Shown: one piece after another, positions 1 through 10,900 of the stretch
Layout: each line of letters opens with the position of its first letter
Position numbering within the stretch: the first letter of the stretch is position 1
From: Mesostigma viride
Taxonomy: Eukaryota > Streptophyta > Mesostigmatophyceae > Mesostigmatales > Mesostigmataceae
Direction of reading: 5' to 3'
DNA length: 64,000 bases
Assembly: GCA_009746045.1 (NCBI GenBank)
Contig: RPFO01000080.1
Coordinates: 11,902,670 to 11,966,669 of the forward strand
The notes under the pieces: generated by a model
Told to the model about the DNA's origin: nothing
The model's database searches: none
Seen by the model: only the letters and a program-made list of their open reading frames with translations
Program-made: the position numbers and the translations under genes

Positions 1-477
1 GCTCTTGCCGGCGCAGTTGGCGTCCACGTTGCGCTGCAGCAGCGGCAGGCACTGGGGCAGCTCGGTGATCACCGCGACGGCGTTGAGCAGGCTGGCGGTG
101 ATGCCCACCAGGCCCAATCCGCTGCCGAGCTCGACCACTTTGGCGCCGTGCAGCGCGTTGGCCGGCAGCGTCTCCAGGATTTTCGTGAGCACGATGGCGC
201 CTTCCCACAGCTGGGAGCCGTACTCGGCGTCGTGAGGGCGCTGCTCCAGCGACACGGTGCGCCCGTCGGCCAGCGTGAACTCGATGCGGTCGGCCGTCTG
301 GATTTCCCAGCGGTCGACGCAGTTGGTTTCCTTGTCCTCGAATTTCTGGCCGTCCGCAAAACCTGAAAGTTTAATGTGAAGCCCTGAGGCTCCCTCCGAC
401 TTCGAGCCTGCGCATTGCTTCGAGCCTCGAGCTCTGCCTCCCCCATTTTTTCTTTCCCCATATGCTTTCCCTCCCAT
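1..477 (-). CDS. Protein-lysine methyltransferase, METTL21/VCPKMT-like (5' part)
   Basis: The frame read from ATG at 477 down to base 1 has no stop and gives 159 residues before the window ends; the start lies in a good eukaryotic context (gccATGG). Residues 86-94 read YGSQLWEGA and residues 114-126 read VVELGSGLGLVGI. These are the glycine-rich motif I and its upstream region, which bind S-adenosylmethionine in the seven-beta-strand Methyltransf_16 family (METTL21, VCPKMT, EEF methylases). Family members transfer methyl groups to lysines of chaperones or elongation factors in the cytosol; which substrate applies here cannot be told. The second residue is Gly, so N-myristoylation is possible but unproven. 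The first 36 or so residues are low in complexity and could be an extension. The C-terminal half lies beyond the left edge. The gene is divergent from TMEM43 once the transposon between them is removed. Confidence 0.82.
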   Translation of the reverse strand, partial: MGGKAYGERKNGGGRARGSKQCAGSKSEGASGLHIKLSGFADGQKFEDKETNCVDRWEIQTADRIEFTLADGRTVSLEQRPHDAEYGSQLWEGAIVLTKILETLPANALHGAKVVELGSGLGLVGITASLLNAVAVITELPQCLPLLQRNVDANCAGKS

Positions 478-914
478 GGCGTGTTTATGGCTGGTAATCA
501 CTCGATATCATCATACGCGTTGAGGGTTTAACCGCCATAATTAGCGTACTCGGGAAATCTACGGTTGCAACGGGCAAGCGACAACGGGAGGAATTGCTCC
601 CCGTACAGTGTAGCAAGCACCAGAAGAACCGCCGTCCTCGAGCCTGGACAAACATAGCCATCGTCGTGTTCCCACATGGTCATCCTGCCTTAATATTAGT
701 TTTGTTGCACTACAGCCGGGAAACGTGAGCTTATGAGCTTATCATGCACGTGCCGCAGGAATTGGCTCGTGGATCCTGGGTGAGTTGTCTCTCTACAGAG
801 GTATACTTATTTCTGATTTGCTCTTTTGCTGCCGTATGTCACGAGTTCACGGGTATACTTATTTCTTATTTGCTCTTTTGCTGCCGTATGTCACGAGCTC
901 CTTTGCTTGCAGAA
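478..914. promoter_or_regulatory. Left part of the split divergent promoter region
   Basis: No open frame looks real here. It is the 5' flank of the methyltransferase gene and ends at the target duplication of the 19-kb element. The rest of the ancestral intergenic stretch is 20153-20653, upstream of TMEM43. A 52-bp tandem duplication starting gtatacttatttct lies at about 801-898. No TATA box at a convincing distance is visible. Confidence 0.4.
905..914 (+). repeat. Left 10-bp target site duplication
   Basis: gcttgcagaa here is repeated exactly, in the same orientation, at 20143-20152, directly outside the two inverted termini of the large element. Confidence 0.85.
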
Positions 915-1655
915 GGTATTTCTTATTCCGGGGCCCAATGGCCGGCGCCGCGCCAGACTCGCCCGCCTTTGGGCTTTGTGTCACACTTTGGGCGTCTTGG
1001 AATTTGGCTTTGGGCGTCTTGGAAGTTGGCTTTGGGCGTTTGCTCTTTTGGCAGATTTCTACACTACACTGGTACTACGTAAAAAAGCACAGACTGGTGC
1101 GGCGTAACATTTTTAAACTTGGTAAAATTACCGCCGCACAGCCAGCCAGAACTGGACAAGGTGATGGCCGCAAGTAGTCGTTGCTGGGCTATCGTATTTG
1201 TAGCATGGGGCGTTTCACCGAGTCTACGGTTAGCATGATGGGGAGGATTCCTAACCTTCATTATGTGGGTTAAGTAGGGGTGCTCATAGTGGCCGGTTTC
1301 CCTCGCTTCCTTGTAAACCAGGCTCTGCGTCAAGATCACAGACGACCGGGTAAGTAGTTGTTCCAGTCTGTTCTAGTTTGTATGACGCCTGCTATTAGGC
1401 GTTCTTGTTATTGTCGTTCATCATCGCCGTGACCGTCGTGGCCAGCAGCGTGCTTTTTTTACATACCGGATGGTGTCGACTTGTTTATTGATAGCGCATT
1501 GGTGAATATCGCTGCATGGAGGAATATCGGCTACAACCCGCGGGAAAGTGCTGGCTCCAATGTTCTTTTTGTATGCAGGATGACGGCACTGCCAAGCCGG
1601 AGACGAATATGACGCTCGTTATAATGCCAGTCATTCAGACCGACTGCGCGACTGG

Positions 1656-2869
1656 TTGTGGGATACACGTTCCTGGTTGTGGGATGTGTTCCTTGTTGTG
1701 GGATACTTGTTCCTGGTTGTGGGATGCACGTTCCTGGTTGTGGGATGCACGTTCCTGGTTGTGGGATGTGTTCCTGGTTGTGGGATACACGTTCCTGGTT
1801 GTGGGATGCACGTTCCTTGTTGTGGGATACTTGTTCCTCGTTGTGGGAAACACGTTCCTGGTTGTAGGATACACGTTCCTGGTTGTGGGAAACACGTTCC
1901 TGGTTGTGGGAAACACGTTCCTGGTTGTAGGAAACACGTTCCTGGTTGTGGGAAACACGTTCCTGGTTGTGGGAAACACGTTCCTGGTTGTGGGATACTT
2001 GTTCCTCGTTGTGGGAAACACGTTCCTGGTTGTGGGAAACACGTTCCTGGTTGTGGGAAACACGTTCCTGGTTGTGGGATACACGTTCCTGGTTGTGGGA
2101 TACTTGTTCCTGGTTGTGGGATACACGTTCCTGGTTGTAGGATACACGTTCCTGGTTGTGGGAAACACGTTCCTGGTTGTGGGAAACACGTTCCTGGTTG
2201 TAGGATACACGTTCCTGGTTGTGGGAAACACGTTCCTTGTTGTGGGAAACACGTTCCTGGTTGTGGGAAACACGTTCCTGGTTGTGGGAAACACGTTCCT
2301 GGTTGTAGGATACTTCTTCCTGGTTGTGGGAAACACGTTCCTGGTTGTGGGAAACACGTTCCTGGTTGTAGGATACACGTTCCTGGTTGTGGGATAGTCG
2401 TTCCTGGTTGTGGGATAGTCGTTCCTGGTTGTGGGAAACACGTTCCTGGTTGTGGGAAACACGTTCCTGGTTGTGGGAAACACGTTCCTGGTTGTGGGAA
2501 ACACGTTCCTGGTTGTGGGAAACACGTTCCTGGTTGTAGGATACACGTTCCTGGTTGTGGGAAACACGTTCCTGGTTGTGGGAAACACGTTCCTGGTTGT
2601 AGGATACTTGTTCCTGGTTGTGGGAAACACGTTCCTGGTTGTGGGAAACACGTTCCTGGTTGTAGGAAACACGTTCCTGGTTGTGGGAAACACGTTCGTG
2701 GTTGTGGGAAACACGTTCCTGGTTGTGGGATACACGTTCCTGGTTGTGGGATACTTGTTCCTGGTTGTGGGAAACACGTTCCTTGTTGTGGGAAACACGT
2801 TCCTGGTTGTGGGAAACACGTTCCTGGTTGTGGGAAACACGTTCCTGGTTGTGGGATACACGTTCCTGG
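1656..2869. repeat. 21-bp minisatellite, about 58 copies
   Basis: The unit is gtgggaaacacgttcctggt plus t. Main variants are gggatacac, gggatacttgttcct and ttgtagga. Because 21 is a multiple of three and the unit lacks stops in most frames, several long frames result on both strands (repeating FLVVGNT, CGKHVPG, NVFPTTR); they are not genes. Confidence 0.95.
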
Positions 2870-3413
2870 AGTTAGGTTAAATAGTGCCGGAACCTTTTGC
2901 CGCCTGAGGCAAATCGGTCCGTCACACTATTTTGCCCGGAATAACCACTTCCGAGCACCCAAGTTAATTCGGCCGAATTAACTTGGGTGCTCGGAAGTGG
3001 TTATTCCGGGCAAAATAGTGTGACGGACCGATTTGCCTCAGGCGGCAAAAGGTTCCGGCACTATTTAACCTAACTAAAACCTGGCCTCGTGGAGGGGGGA
3101 CGAAGAGCCCGAGACATCCGCCTAGGCCGCTGAGCACGCACCACTAAATGCGCCGGAGCTGCCTCAGTGAGGATTCGAACCCCTGACCTCCAAGGTGCAC
3201 GGGTTTTAGTTAGGTTAAATAGTGCCGGAACCTTTTGCCGCCTGAGGCAAATCGGTCCGTCACACTATTTTGCCCGGAATAACCACTTCCGAGCACCCAA
3301 GTTAATTCGGCCGAATTAACTTGGGTGCTCGGAAGTGGTTATTCCGGGCAAAATAGTGTGACGGACCGATTTGCCTCAGGCGGCAAAAGGTTCCGGCACT
3401 ATTTAACCTAACT
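2870..3413. mobile_element. 544-bp fold-back element nested in the minisatellite, 5-bp TSD
   Basis: The element interrupts a minisatellite unit, and cctgg is present on both sides (2865-2869 and 3414-3418). It consists of two large palindromes, about 2870-3074 and 3206-3413. Each is made of roughly 100-bp arms beginning agttaggttaaatagtgccg and meeting at ttaattcgg/ccgaattaa. The 130-bp spacer between them carries a tRNA-like T-arm on the minus strand. No protein is encoded, so it must have been mobilised by another element or a recombination process. The right inverted arm lacks it, so it arrived after the arms formed or was lost from one of them. Confidence 0.75.
3168..3192 (-). other. tRNA-like T-arm / Pol III B-box in the fold-back spacer
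   Basis: On the minus strand the spacer reads ggtcaggggttcgaatcctc, an exact match to the B-box consensus GGTTCGANNCC with four of five T-stem pairs. The rest of a tRNA cloverleaf cannot be folded from the neighbouring bases. It looks like a relic of a tRNA gene or a tRNA-derived SINE, not a working tRNA. Confidence 0.5.
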
Positions 3414-4320
3414 CCTGGTTGTGGGATACACGTTCCTGGTTGTGGGAAACACGTTCCTGGTTGTAGGAAACACGTTCCTGGTTGTGGGAAACACGTTCCT
3501 GGTTGTGGGATACTTGTTCCTCGTTGTGGGAAACACGTTCCTGGTTGTGGGAAACACGTTCCTGGTTGTGGGAAACACGTTCCTGGTTGTGGGAAACACG
3601 TTCCTGGTTGTGGGAAACACGTTCCTGGTTGTGGGAAACACGTTCCTGGTTGTGGGATACACGTTCCTGGTTGTGGGATACACGTTCCTGGTTGTGGGAA
3701 ACACGTTCCTGGTTGTAGGATACTTGTTCTTGGTTGTGGGAAACACGTTCCTGGTTGTGGGAAACACGTTCCTGGTTGTGGGATACTTGTTCCTGGTTGT
3801 GGGAAACACGTTCCTGGTTGTGGGAAACACGTTCCTGGTTGTAGGATACACGTTCCTGGTTGTGGGAAACACGTTCCTGGTTGTGGGAAACACGTTCCTG
3901 GTTGTGGGAAACACGTTCCTGGTTGTGGGAAACACGTTCCTGGTTGTGGGATACACGTTCCTGGTTGTGGGATACACGTTCCTGGTTGTAGGATACACGT
4001 TCCTGGTTGTGGGATACTTGTTCCTGGTTGTGGGAAACACGTTCCTGGTTGTGGGAAACACGTTCCTGGTTGTAGGATACACGTTCCTGGTTGTGGGAAA
4101 CACGTTCCTGGTTGTGGGAAACACGTTCCTGGTTGTGGGAAACACGTTCCTGGTTGTGGGAAACACGTTCCTAGTTGTAGGATACACGTTCCTGGTTGTG
4201 GGAAACACGTTCCTGGTTGTGGGAAACACGTTCCTGGTTGTGGGAAACACGTTCCTGGTTGTGGGAAACACGTTCCTGGTTGTGGGAAACACGTTCCTGG
4301 TTGTAGGATAGTCGAGCCTA
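3414..4320. repeat. 21-bp minisatellite, about 43 copies (second block)
   Basis: Same unit and variants as the block at 1656-2869, interrupted only by the fold-back insertion. All long frames on either strand here are repeat artefacts. Confidence 0.95.
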
Positions 4321-4369
4321 GTTGTGGGATGTGTTCCTGGTCCAAATATAAAGGGGCACGGGAATTAGC

Positions 4370-4606
4370 GATAGCATAGGGGGCTCGGGAATAACGTTAG
4401 CAGAGGGGCACGGGCACTAACGTTAGTGAAGGGGCACGGGCACTAACGTTAGCAGAGGGGGCTGGGCACTAACGTTAGTAAAGGGGCACGGGCACTAACG
4501 TTAGCAGAGGGGGCTGGGCACTATCGTTAGTAAAGGGGCACGGGCACTAACGATAGCAGAGGGGGCTGGGCACTAACGTTAGTAAAGGGGCACGGGCACT
4601 AACGTA
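4370..4606. repeat. AACGTTAGT satellite, left copy
   Basis: Alternating units of about 26 bp, cactaacgttagtaaaggggcacggg and cactaacgttagcagagggggctggg, form a roughly 52-bp higher-order unit. The core aacgtt is a palindrome. An inverted, longer copy occupies 17683-18420. Confidence 0.9.
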
Positions 4607-7600
4607 AAGTCTTTACCACAAGGGTTTGCTCACATGACGCTCGGGATCGCTTGGGACCTATTTATGGTAACGTGAGATAGGCCAGCTTTGAGAAAGCGAG
4701 GTAGTAAATCTATAACTTGGGGGAGAGGCCGGGTTTTGAGGAATCTACTACTGTATTAAACTAATTTACATAAAAACCTTGGAAATAAATGTCTTTTTGT
4801 GAATGCATGCAGACCGTGACGTCATGGTGGGAGGTCAAAGCTCCTCTCTTGGTGTTCGGGAAGATGCCCGGACCTGCATTGAGGACTTGACAGGTGAATC
4901 GTGATGTATGTTTTATACACATGAATAACAACCTAACAATGTTGTTGATTTGTTCGCATTTGATTGTAGTATCATTTAAGTTTTTGTAAGTTGTTCTCTA
5001 CCTGAACTACATGCCGGATTGCTTTTTTGTACATGGCCATATATTTTTGCTCACAGGAAATCACACACAAATTGTCCAATACACATGACCATGCACCCAC
5101 ACATGATGTCGATCGGTTCTCGGTTTGGTAGTCTCGGTAAGGTATACTTTTTTTTGTTAATTTACATATGTCAAGAATGGCACACACATACGCTTAGCAG
5201 AATGCGGGTTTATTACCAGGGGCGTGTTTGGCATGTTCCCAAGTCCGATAATATCTTCTTGTCTTCCTTTGTATGCATGCAGGCCCTGACCTAGAGGTAG
5301 AAGGAGCAGGTATACCGGGAAGACACCGCCACACCTGACGTGGGACGAACGAGCGCGACCTGTGCGACATCCTCCTGTGGCTCAAGTGCTGAAGAAGAGT
5401 TGCTCGCGGTTGTGTTAACCCATTCCCGATACCGATACAGATGTCCAGCACTAAAGGGCCTCAATGGAGCTTTTATTGAGAAAAACGTGGCAACTTGCAC
5501 AGCGATGGAGTGTAGGGTAGAGGGTTGTAGACCCGCCCTGCGCACGCCTGTGAGGGTGCTCCGGTATGTAGTGTGCATCCTTTGTGTGTGTTATCATTAG
5601 TTGGCCTACTCACTACCAAGTGGGAGTGTAATTGTTCGTGGTGGGAGTCCTGCCTTGGATGCCGTCCGCCCCGGCAAGCCCTCCTCCAGGCAGTCAGGGG
5701 AACCACCATTGGGGGGAGGTGGCTCAATTGATGGAGGTGGTAAGCCCCTGCACCGATTGGCTAGTCGGTCGAATCCCACCAGATGACGTAACTCTCACTG
5801 CGTAATGGGAAGCTAATTGGTGGTGGCATAGTCATGGGATGCGTAGGTCTACTTCATGATTACCCGCTATTGTCCAAAAACCAAATGTCCTCATTTGAGG
5901 ACATAGTCCTCGTTTGAGACGGGGGGGGTCAGGGGCGCGGTTTTGGCGCCAAATTTGGTCCTAGGGTCACTTGGTGGGTTTTGGCGCGAAACTGGGATAG
6001 GTACTGAGCGCGCCAAGCCCCTGGGGTCGACAGGGGTCGACCGTACCTGGAAAATATGAGGCGACGAAAAGTACCTACAATAGCAAGAACATCGCAATGC
6101 AATCGAGTGTTTTGTCGAGTGGCGGCTATGGGGTCGTGCCAGTTCCGAGGCTTGCCTGAATGTTATAGGGCATTATTCTGCCCCGGACGAAGACATCATT
6201 TTAGATCGTAATCTAGTGATTTCGAAGATGCTATTCTTCACGTGCAGGTGCTTTGTATATGTCGAAAATTTTGTTCATGAACGGATTTTGGCATTGTTGA
6301 AGAAAATCTGAGAGCTACGTAGATCGCATGATAGGTCAGTTCGCAGTTCGGTTTTACAATTTCTTTTTCCGCCCAGGCGCTGCGGATATCGCGAGTATGG
6401 GTTATGGTACGCTTCTGGGCTTATGGGCGACATGGGGAGAAGAGGGACCTGGGCAGTTGCATGCGTCAAAGAGTCTCTATTTTTTCGTCGTGATGTCGCA
6501 GTCGCGCCTGGCGAAAACCAGGGCGAGCGCGAGCCATATTTTTCTTTTGCCGCAAGGCTGGGTGCTTCCCACGCGTCACCGTCCTTGAATATATATTTCT
6601 TGAGCTGGCCCGCGCAGCTGGCGGCCTGGGCGCACGTCAAGAGCAAGGTTCCGACTGTCATTCTCAACCGCACCGTTCTAAGTAAGCGTGTTAAGCGGAT
6701 TGTAACCTATAACTCTCGCAGACGTGATAATTCCGGTTGCTTTCAATGCCCAACTTCGTGGTTTTGATTACGTTTATGTCCGGGGAATAACGGAAGTTTG
6801 CTGGGCAGTACTTTCTTTTCCCGCTGCGTCACTGAAAAGGTAAACGGCCTTGCGTTATCAAAACAGCAGCGACTAGAAGTCGCTGTGCTTAATTGCGATG
6901 TGGTAGTTTGATTCAACACATATACTGCCTTGTTGCTGAGAAGTCTTTCAAGGCTTGCTGGTATGTTGCCCATATGTTTCTAATGCTTCAACTCATGTCC
7001 AAGTGATCAAGACTGGCTTGGAAACTTGAGCTTGTCATGTTTACATTGTGCTTGTGTTACAACTTGTGCCTCTTTGCAGTATATGTTTCATATATAACGT
7101 AAGGGTTCAGCATCATGGTTTAGCACCGTGGTGGCAGCCGAGCCTCTACCAACGATCATGGACCTAACCTTGGCGAGTATTTGCTTCATATTTCACTCGT
7201 TGGACTGAGCTAGCTTTACACCTGCTGTAAGGCCTGCACCATGGTCCCTGGTTGCCAGTTACATTTTGTCCCCCCACCCTGGCAGGCTGCAGGGTCTAGG
7301 ACTGCGAGGGTGTAACATAGACATGTTGTGGGCACCCTGGGTGCATTTTCAGGGCCAGCCATGACCTGGCTTAGCCTTCTTTCTTGGCATATTGTTGACT
7401 TGAGTGCTATTTGGTCACTCGCGTAGCGACCCCCCTGCATTCATAAATCGTAAACAATTATACAATGAGCATATTTCATGGATGTTAAGCATTGCAACTC
7501 TTGAACATATCATAAATGAACATGGTTCCATACCGTACCCATGGATGTGTTGACATGTGTTAGTTATTACAAATGGTATCCATGTTTAAAAATGTCCTCA

Positions 7601-7859
7601 TTTGAGGACATTTTCTTGGTGATTAGACACTATCTTACTTTGTTTTTATCGTGGTCCTCTCTACTGCTGCAAGGGGCTCCCTACCTGTTGGGGGCGGGGG
7701 GGGCGGGTTATCTTTGTTAGTTACGCCGTCTCTCAGTGGCGTTGCGTCCGTTCGATATGGACTTGCCTACAGAGGGTGGTACTGACGTGTTGATCGGGAG
7801 TTCCGGTTGAGCCTGTGATACATTATTTTTCAATTTGCGTTTCAATTTGCGGTGGTTGA
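4607..7859. other. Interior of the large element, no supported gene
   Basis: Mixed-composition DNA with only short open frames. None shows a family motif, and frames on both strands are of similar quality. Recognisable items are a tRNA-like Pol III box pair at 5720-5777 and two copies of an 18-bp palindrome (tgtcctcatttgaggaca) near 5888 and 7592. The 5340-5600 (+) frame is protein-like in composition but matches nothing I know. If the element once had a transposase, this is where a relic would lie. Confidence 0.4.
5720..5777 (+). other. Possible tRNA-derived SINE promoter (A and B boxes)
   Basis: tggctcaattgatgg at 5720-5734 resembles a Pol III A-box, and ggtcgaatccc at 5767-5777 resembles a B-box, at a plausible spacing. 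The cloverleaf is incomplete: the T-stem pairs poorly and no clear acceptor stem is seen. This suggests a SINE head or a decayed tRNA, not a gene. Confidence 0.3.
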
Positions 7860-7879
7860 TTAATTAATTAATTAATAGA

Positions 7880-7898
7880 CACGTGACTGCGTCACGTG
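7880..7898 (-). other. LINE 3'-terminal hairpin
   Basis: cacgtga / ctgcg / tcacgtg is a perfect 7-bp stem with a 5-base loop directly inside the TTAA tail. Its position matches the 3' hairpins by which some LINE reverse transcriptases recognise their own RNA. Its sequence differs from the bulged hairpin found on the other LINE tails in this window. Confidence 0.5.
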
Positions 7899-7996
7899 AG
7901 CATAAGTCCTCAGTGGGAGGGGAACATGGGATGGAATGGATTAATTAATTAATGAATAGACACGTGACTGCGTCTGGAATGGATGGTATAAGCTAT

Positions 7997-10900
7997 CTAG
8001 GTCCTAGTTACAGGGGTGTGGGCACCGCGGCCCGAATCGCTATGAATGCCATACTTGGTCACACGCGGAGCCCCCACAGGCTTGGGGGTGGTCTCCTTCA
8101 TCACTACTTGCCATCTATCCTTGCGCACCATCTGCCTCCATATTACAGACAAACCAGGAGGCTGCCCGGGGGTGAGCCCGTCACGTCTAGTGTAGCACAT
8201 GTCCATGCCGAGTCTATCACGAAAAGTCCACGGGTGGCGGCCCTGCCGCGCGCGGCCGGGGGCACGCCAGGTGAGGACATATCGCCCAGGCTGGGCGGGC
8301 TTGGTGCCAGCTAGTCTATCTGATGTATCTACCTGATCTGTGCGGGCCAGGTGCCCGGCTAGGCCCAGGCGCCTGTGCCTAATAATGTGGGAAACATAGG
8401 GCAAATCAGCGTACAAATCCTCATTACTAATGTGCAAACCAAAGGGGATGTTAAGGGCCTTGCGCAGCATCTTGGTGACGGCGCCGTCGAGTCGTTGCTC
8501 CAGCTCCTGCATCAGTGTCCACGTCTCGGCGCCGTAGGTCAGGATCGTCAGAATGACGACCTTGAAGAGGTCACGCTTGACGATCCGGGGTAGGGCGGGG
8601 TTGCTCCACCAGCGGCGGTGGTCATGGAGGTGCGCCCACGCCATGCCGATCCGTGTCGTCATGTCGTCCTCGCAGTCAGGAAGCCAACTGCCGAGCAGCT
8701 TGAAGCGGCCTGAAGTAGGGTAGTTGACCTCGGCATCGTCTAAGAGGCGGAGTGTGGGTGGGGGCCCTGCCATGCCGAGGGCCAGGGCCTCCGTTTTGGG
8801 GCTGATTTCTAGACCAACCGCCCGAGCCTCGAGCGCCAGGCAGTCCAGCCAAAGTTGGGCAGACTCCGGCTTCTCGATGAGCGTGATGTCGTCGGCATAA
8901 ATGAGGTCAGCTAGTAAATTCTGCTTGTTAGTCGGCCCCCCTTCCCCAAGCTCGTTCGTGATCGCTAGGCCAGGGGCACGGCCTGCAATGCTAGCAAAGC
9001 GAGCACGTGCCTGGCGCATAACATAATCCACTACAATAATAAACAGGTACGGCGACAGGACGCAACCCTGCCAGACGCCGGTCTGCAGTGGGCAGGGCGG
9101 GGTTATGCCGTGCTGAGTGCGCACCGAAGTGGTGGACCCCTCATACAGCGTGCGGATGACGGTAATCAGGGGAGTGGGGACGCGAGCGCGAGCAAGTACA
9201 GCCCATAGAGCGTCCCAGAGGACAGAATCAAAAGCCTTGATGAAGTCGACGAAGATCAGGATGGCGGGAAACTCACCAGGTTGCAGGAGAGCGATTTCCT
9301 CGAAGAGGCGACGCGCGACGAAGATGGCCATGACGGTGTTGCGCCCAGGACGGAAGCCCATTTGACTTTCCCCAAGGTGACAGTCGAGAGCAGAACGAAG
9401 GCGGTTGAGGATCATGCGCATGAACAACTTAAGTGCGGCGCTCTGGATGCAGACTCCTCTGTAGTTGGCGGGGTCGTCAGGGGAACCTTTGTTTTTGTAC
9501 AGCATAATACGGTAGCTGTGCTGCCACTCAGGAATCGGCGGCGCGTCGGCAAGCAGGATCCGGTTGCAGACGTCAAGCAGGAACCCCGTGAGCGCCGTCA
9601 GCTTAATCACCGGGGCTGGGAGCTGGTCAGGTCCAACGGCAGCATAGAAGCGGAGTTGCTTGGCGGCGGTGCTCAGCTCGAGCTCGGTGAACGGCGGGAG
9701 CTCGTTGGGGTGGGCCAGGGGTTCCGTCAGGGCTGGGTACGTGTAGTCCTGCTCAGCGGCGGGCGGCGTGGGCGGCGCAGGGACGTCCGCCGGTGCTACT
9801 GCCAGGCGTGCGGCCGCCAGAGGGCCAAGCGGCGGAGGCGGCGGGGGGGCGCCGAGCAGCCGGGACTGGGAGGAATACCACTGGTTGAGCTGCTGCTGCG
9901 GTGAGCCAGAGAGCGTCCGCGGCGCCGGCTGCGCGCCGCCGGCGGGCCGTTGGGCGTGACGCAGGCGGGTCCAGGCGTACTTGCCGTGCTGGTCCTTGAG
10001 GTGGGCGAAGTACTCGCGGACATGAAGGTCCTCCTGCTCCTTGGTCGCCTGCCGGATGGCCGAGTGGTAATCGGCTTTGAGGCGGGCGTAGCGGGCGGGG
10101 TCGCGGTTGTCGCGCAGGGCTTGCCGGGCCTGGATGACGGCGGGGAGCCGGTGCAGGCTGGTGAAGCGGGGCGGGCGGCGGGGGGGCAGTAGGGCCCCGG
10201 CCGCGGGCAGCTTGTCAGCGAGGTGCCGAAGGGCCGATGCCGGGCCGGCAGCGAACAGCTGGGCGTGGCTGGCCGGGATGTCCAGCGCGTCGACGAACGC
10301 CTCTGCGGCGCGCTTGTGGGCGCGTTTTTCAGGGAAGTCCTCCAGAGCGTCGTCAGATTTCTCGAGCAACTGAAGTGTGCGCAAATCAGGTGGTGCCACG
10401 TGCTTACGAAAGGGCGAGGGGAATCGCAGGCGGATGCGGGCGGTGACGATGCGATGATCGGAGCGCACCAGGGGGATCACATGCGAGCGAGCAGCTAGTA
10501 CAGATCCTTGATGACGCTTGCGCATTACAACATAGTCAATGCAGCGTTCAGTGCCAGTTGGCGAGGTGTGTGTGACCAAAGCATCTGGACTATGTGGAAA
10601 GCGGGTGTTGGCAGTGACCAAATCGCATGTCGTAAGCAAATCAGCAAAAAGTTCGGTGTTGGCATTGGAGACCGTACCGTTGGGGGCGTGCTGACATCCG
10701 CCAGTACCCGGTGGTAGCGTGGCGTTGGCGTCCAGCAGCAGAGCGAGGTAGTTGCGACCAGGGATGCCGTTCGCCAGGTTCTCCAGCGCTGCAAAGAAGT
10801 CCTTGCGGTCTTGTTCTGGGTGGCCGGAGTGGGGTGCGTAACCAACGCCCACCGTCAGGGCGTAGGTCGAGTGGCCCTCCATCGAATGAAAAGTGGCCAC

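Larger units (their letters stand above)
915..4606 (+). repeat. Left inverted-repeat arm
   Basis: In order it holds a unique terminal segment (915-1655), a 21-bp minisatellite (1656-2869 and 3414-4320, split by a fold-back insertion) and an AACGTTAGT satellite (about 4370-4606). The reverse complement of this series makes up 17683-20142. The left arm is about 1.2 kb longer because of the 544-bp insertion and extra minisatellite units. Confidence 0.8.

Noticed and set aside
1516-4345. Long frames on both strands encoding VVGNTFL, NVFPTTR and PQPGTCF repeats
   Set aside because: They exist only because a 21-bp repeat lacks stops; they extend on both strands and show no domain.
6275-6767. Overlapping 132-aa (-) and 114-aa (+) frames
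   Set aside because: Both strands are equally open and neither has a recognisable motif.
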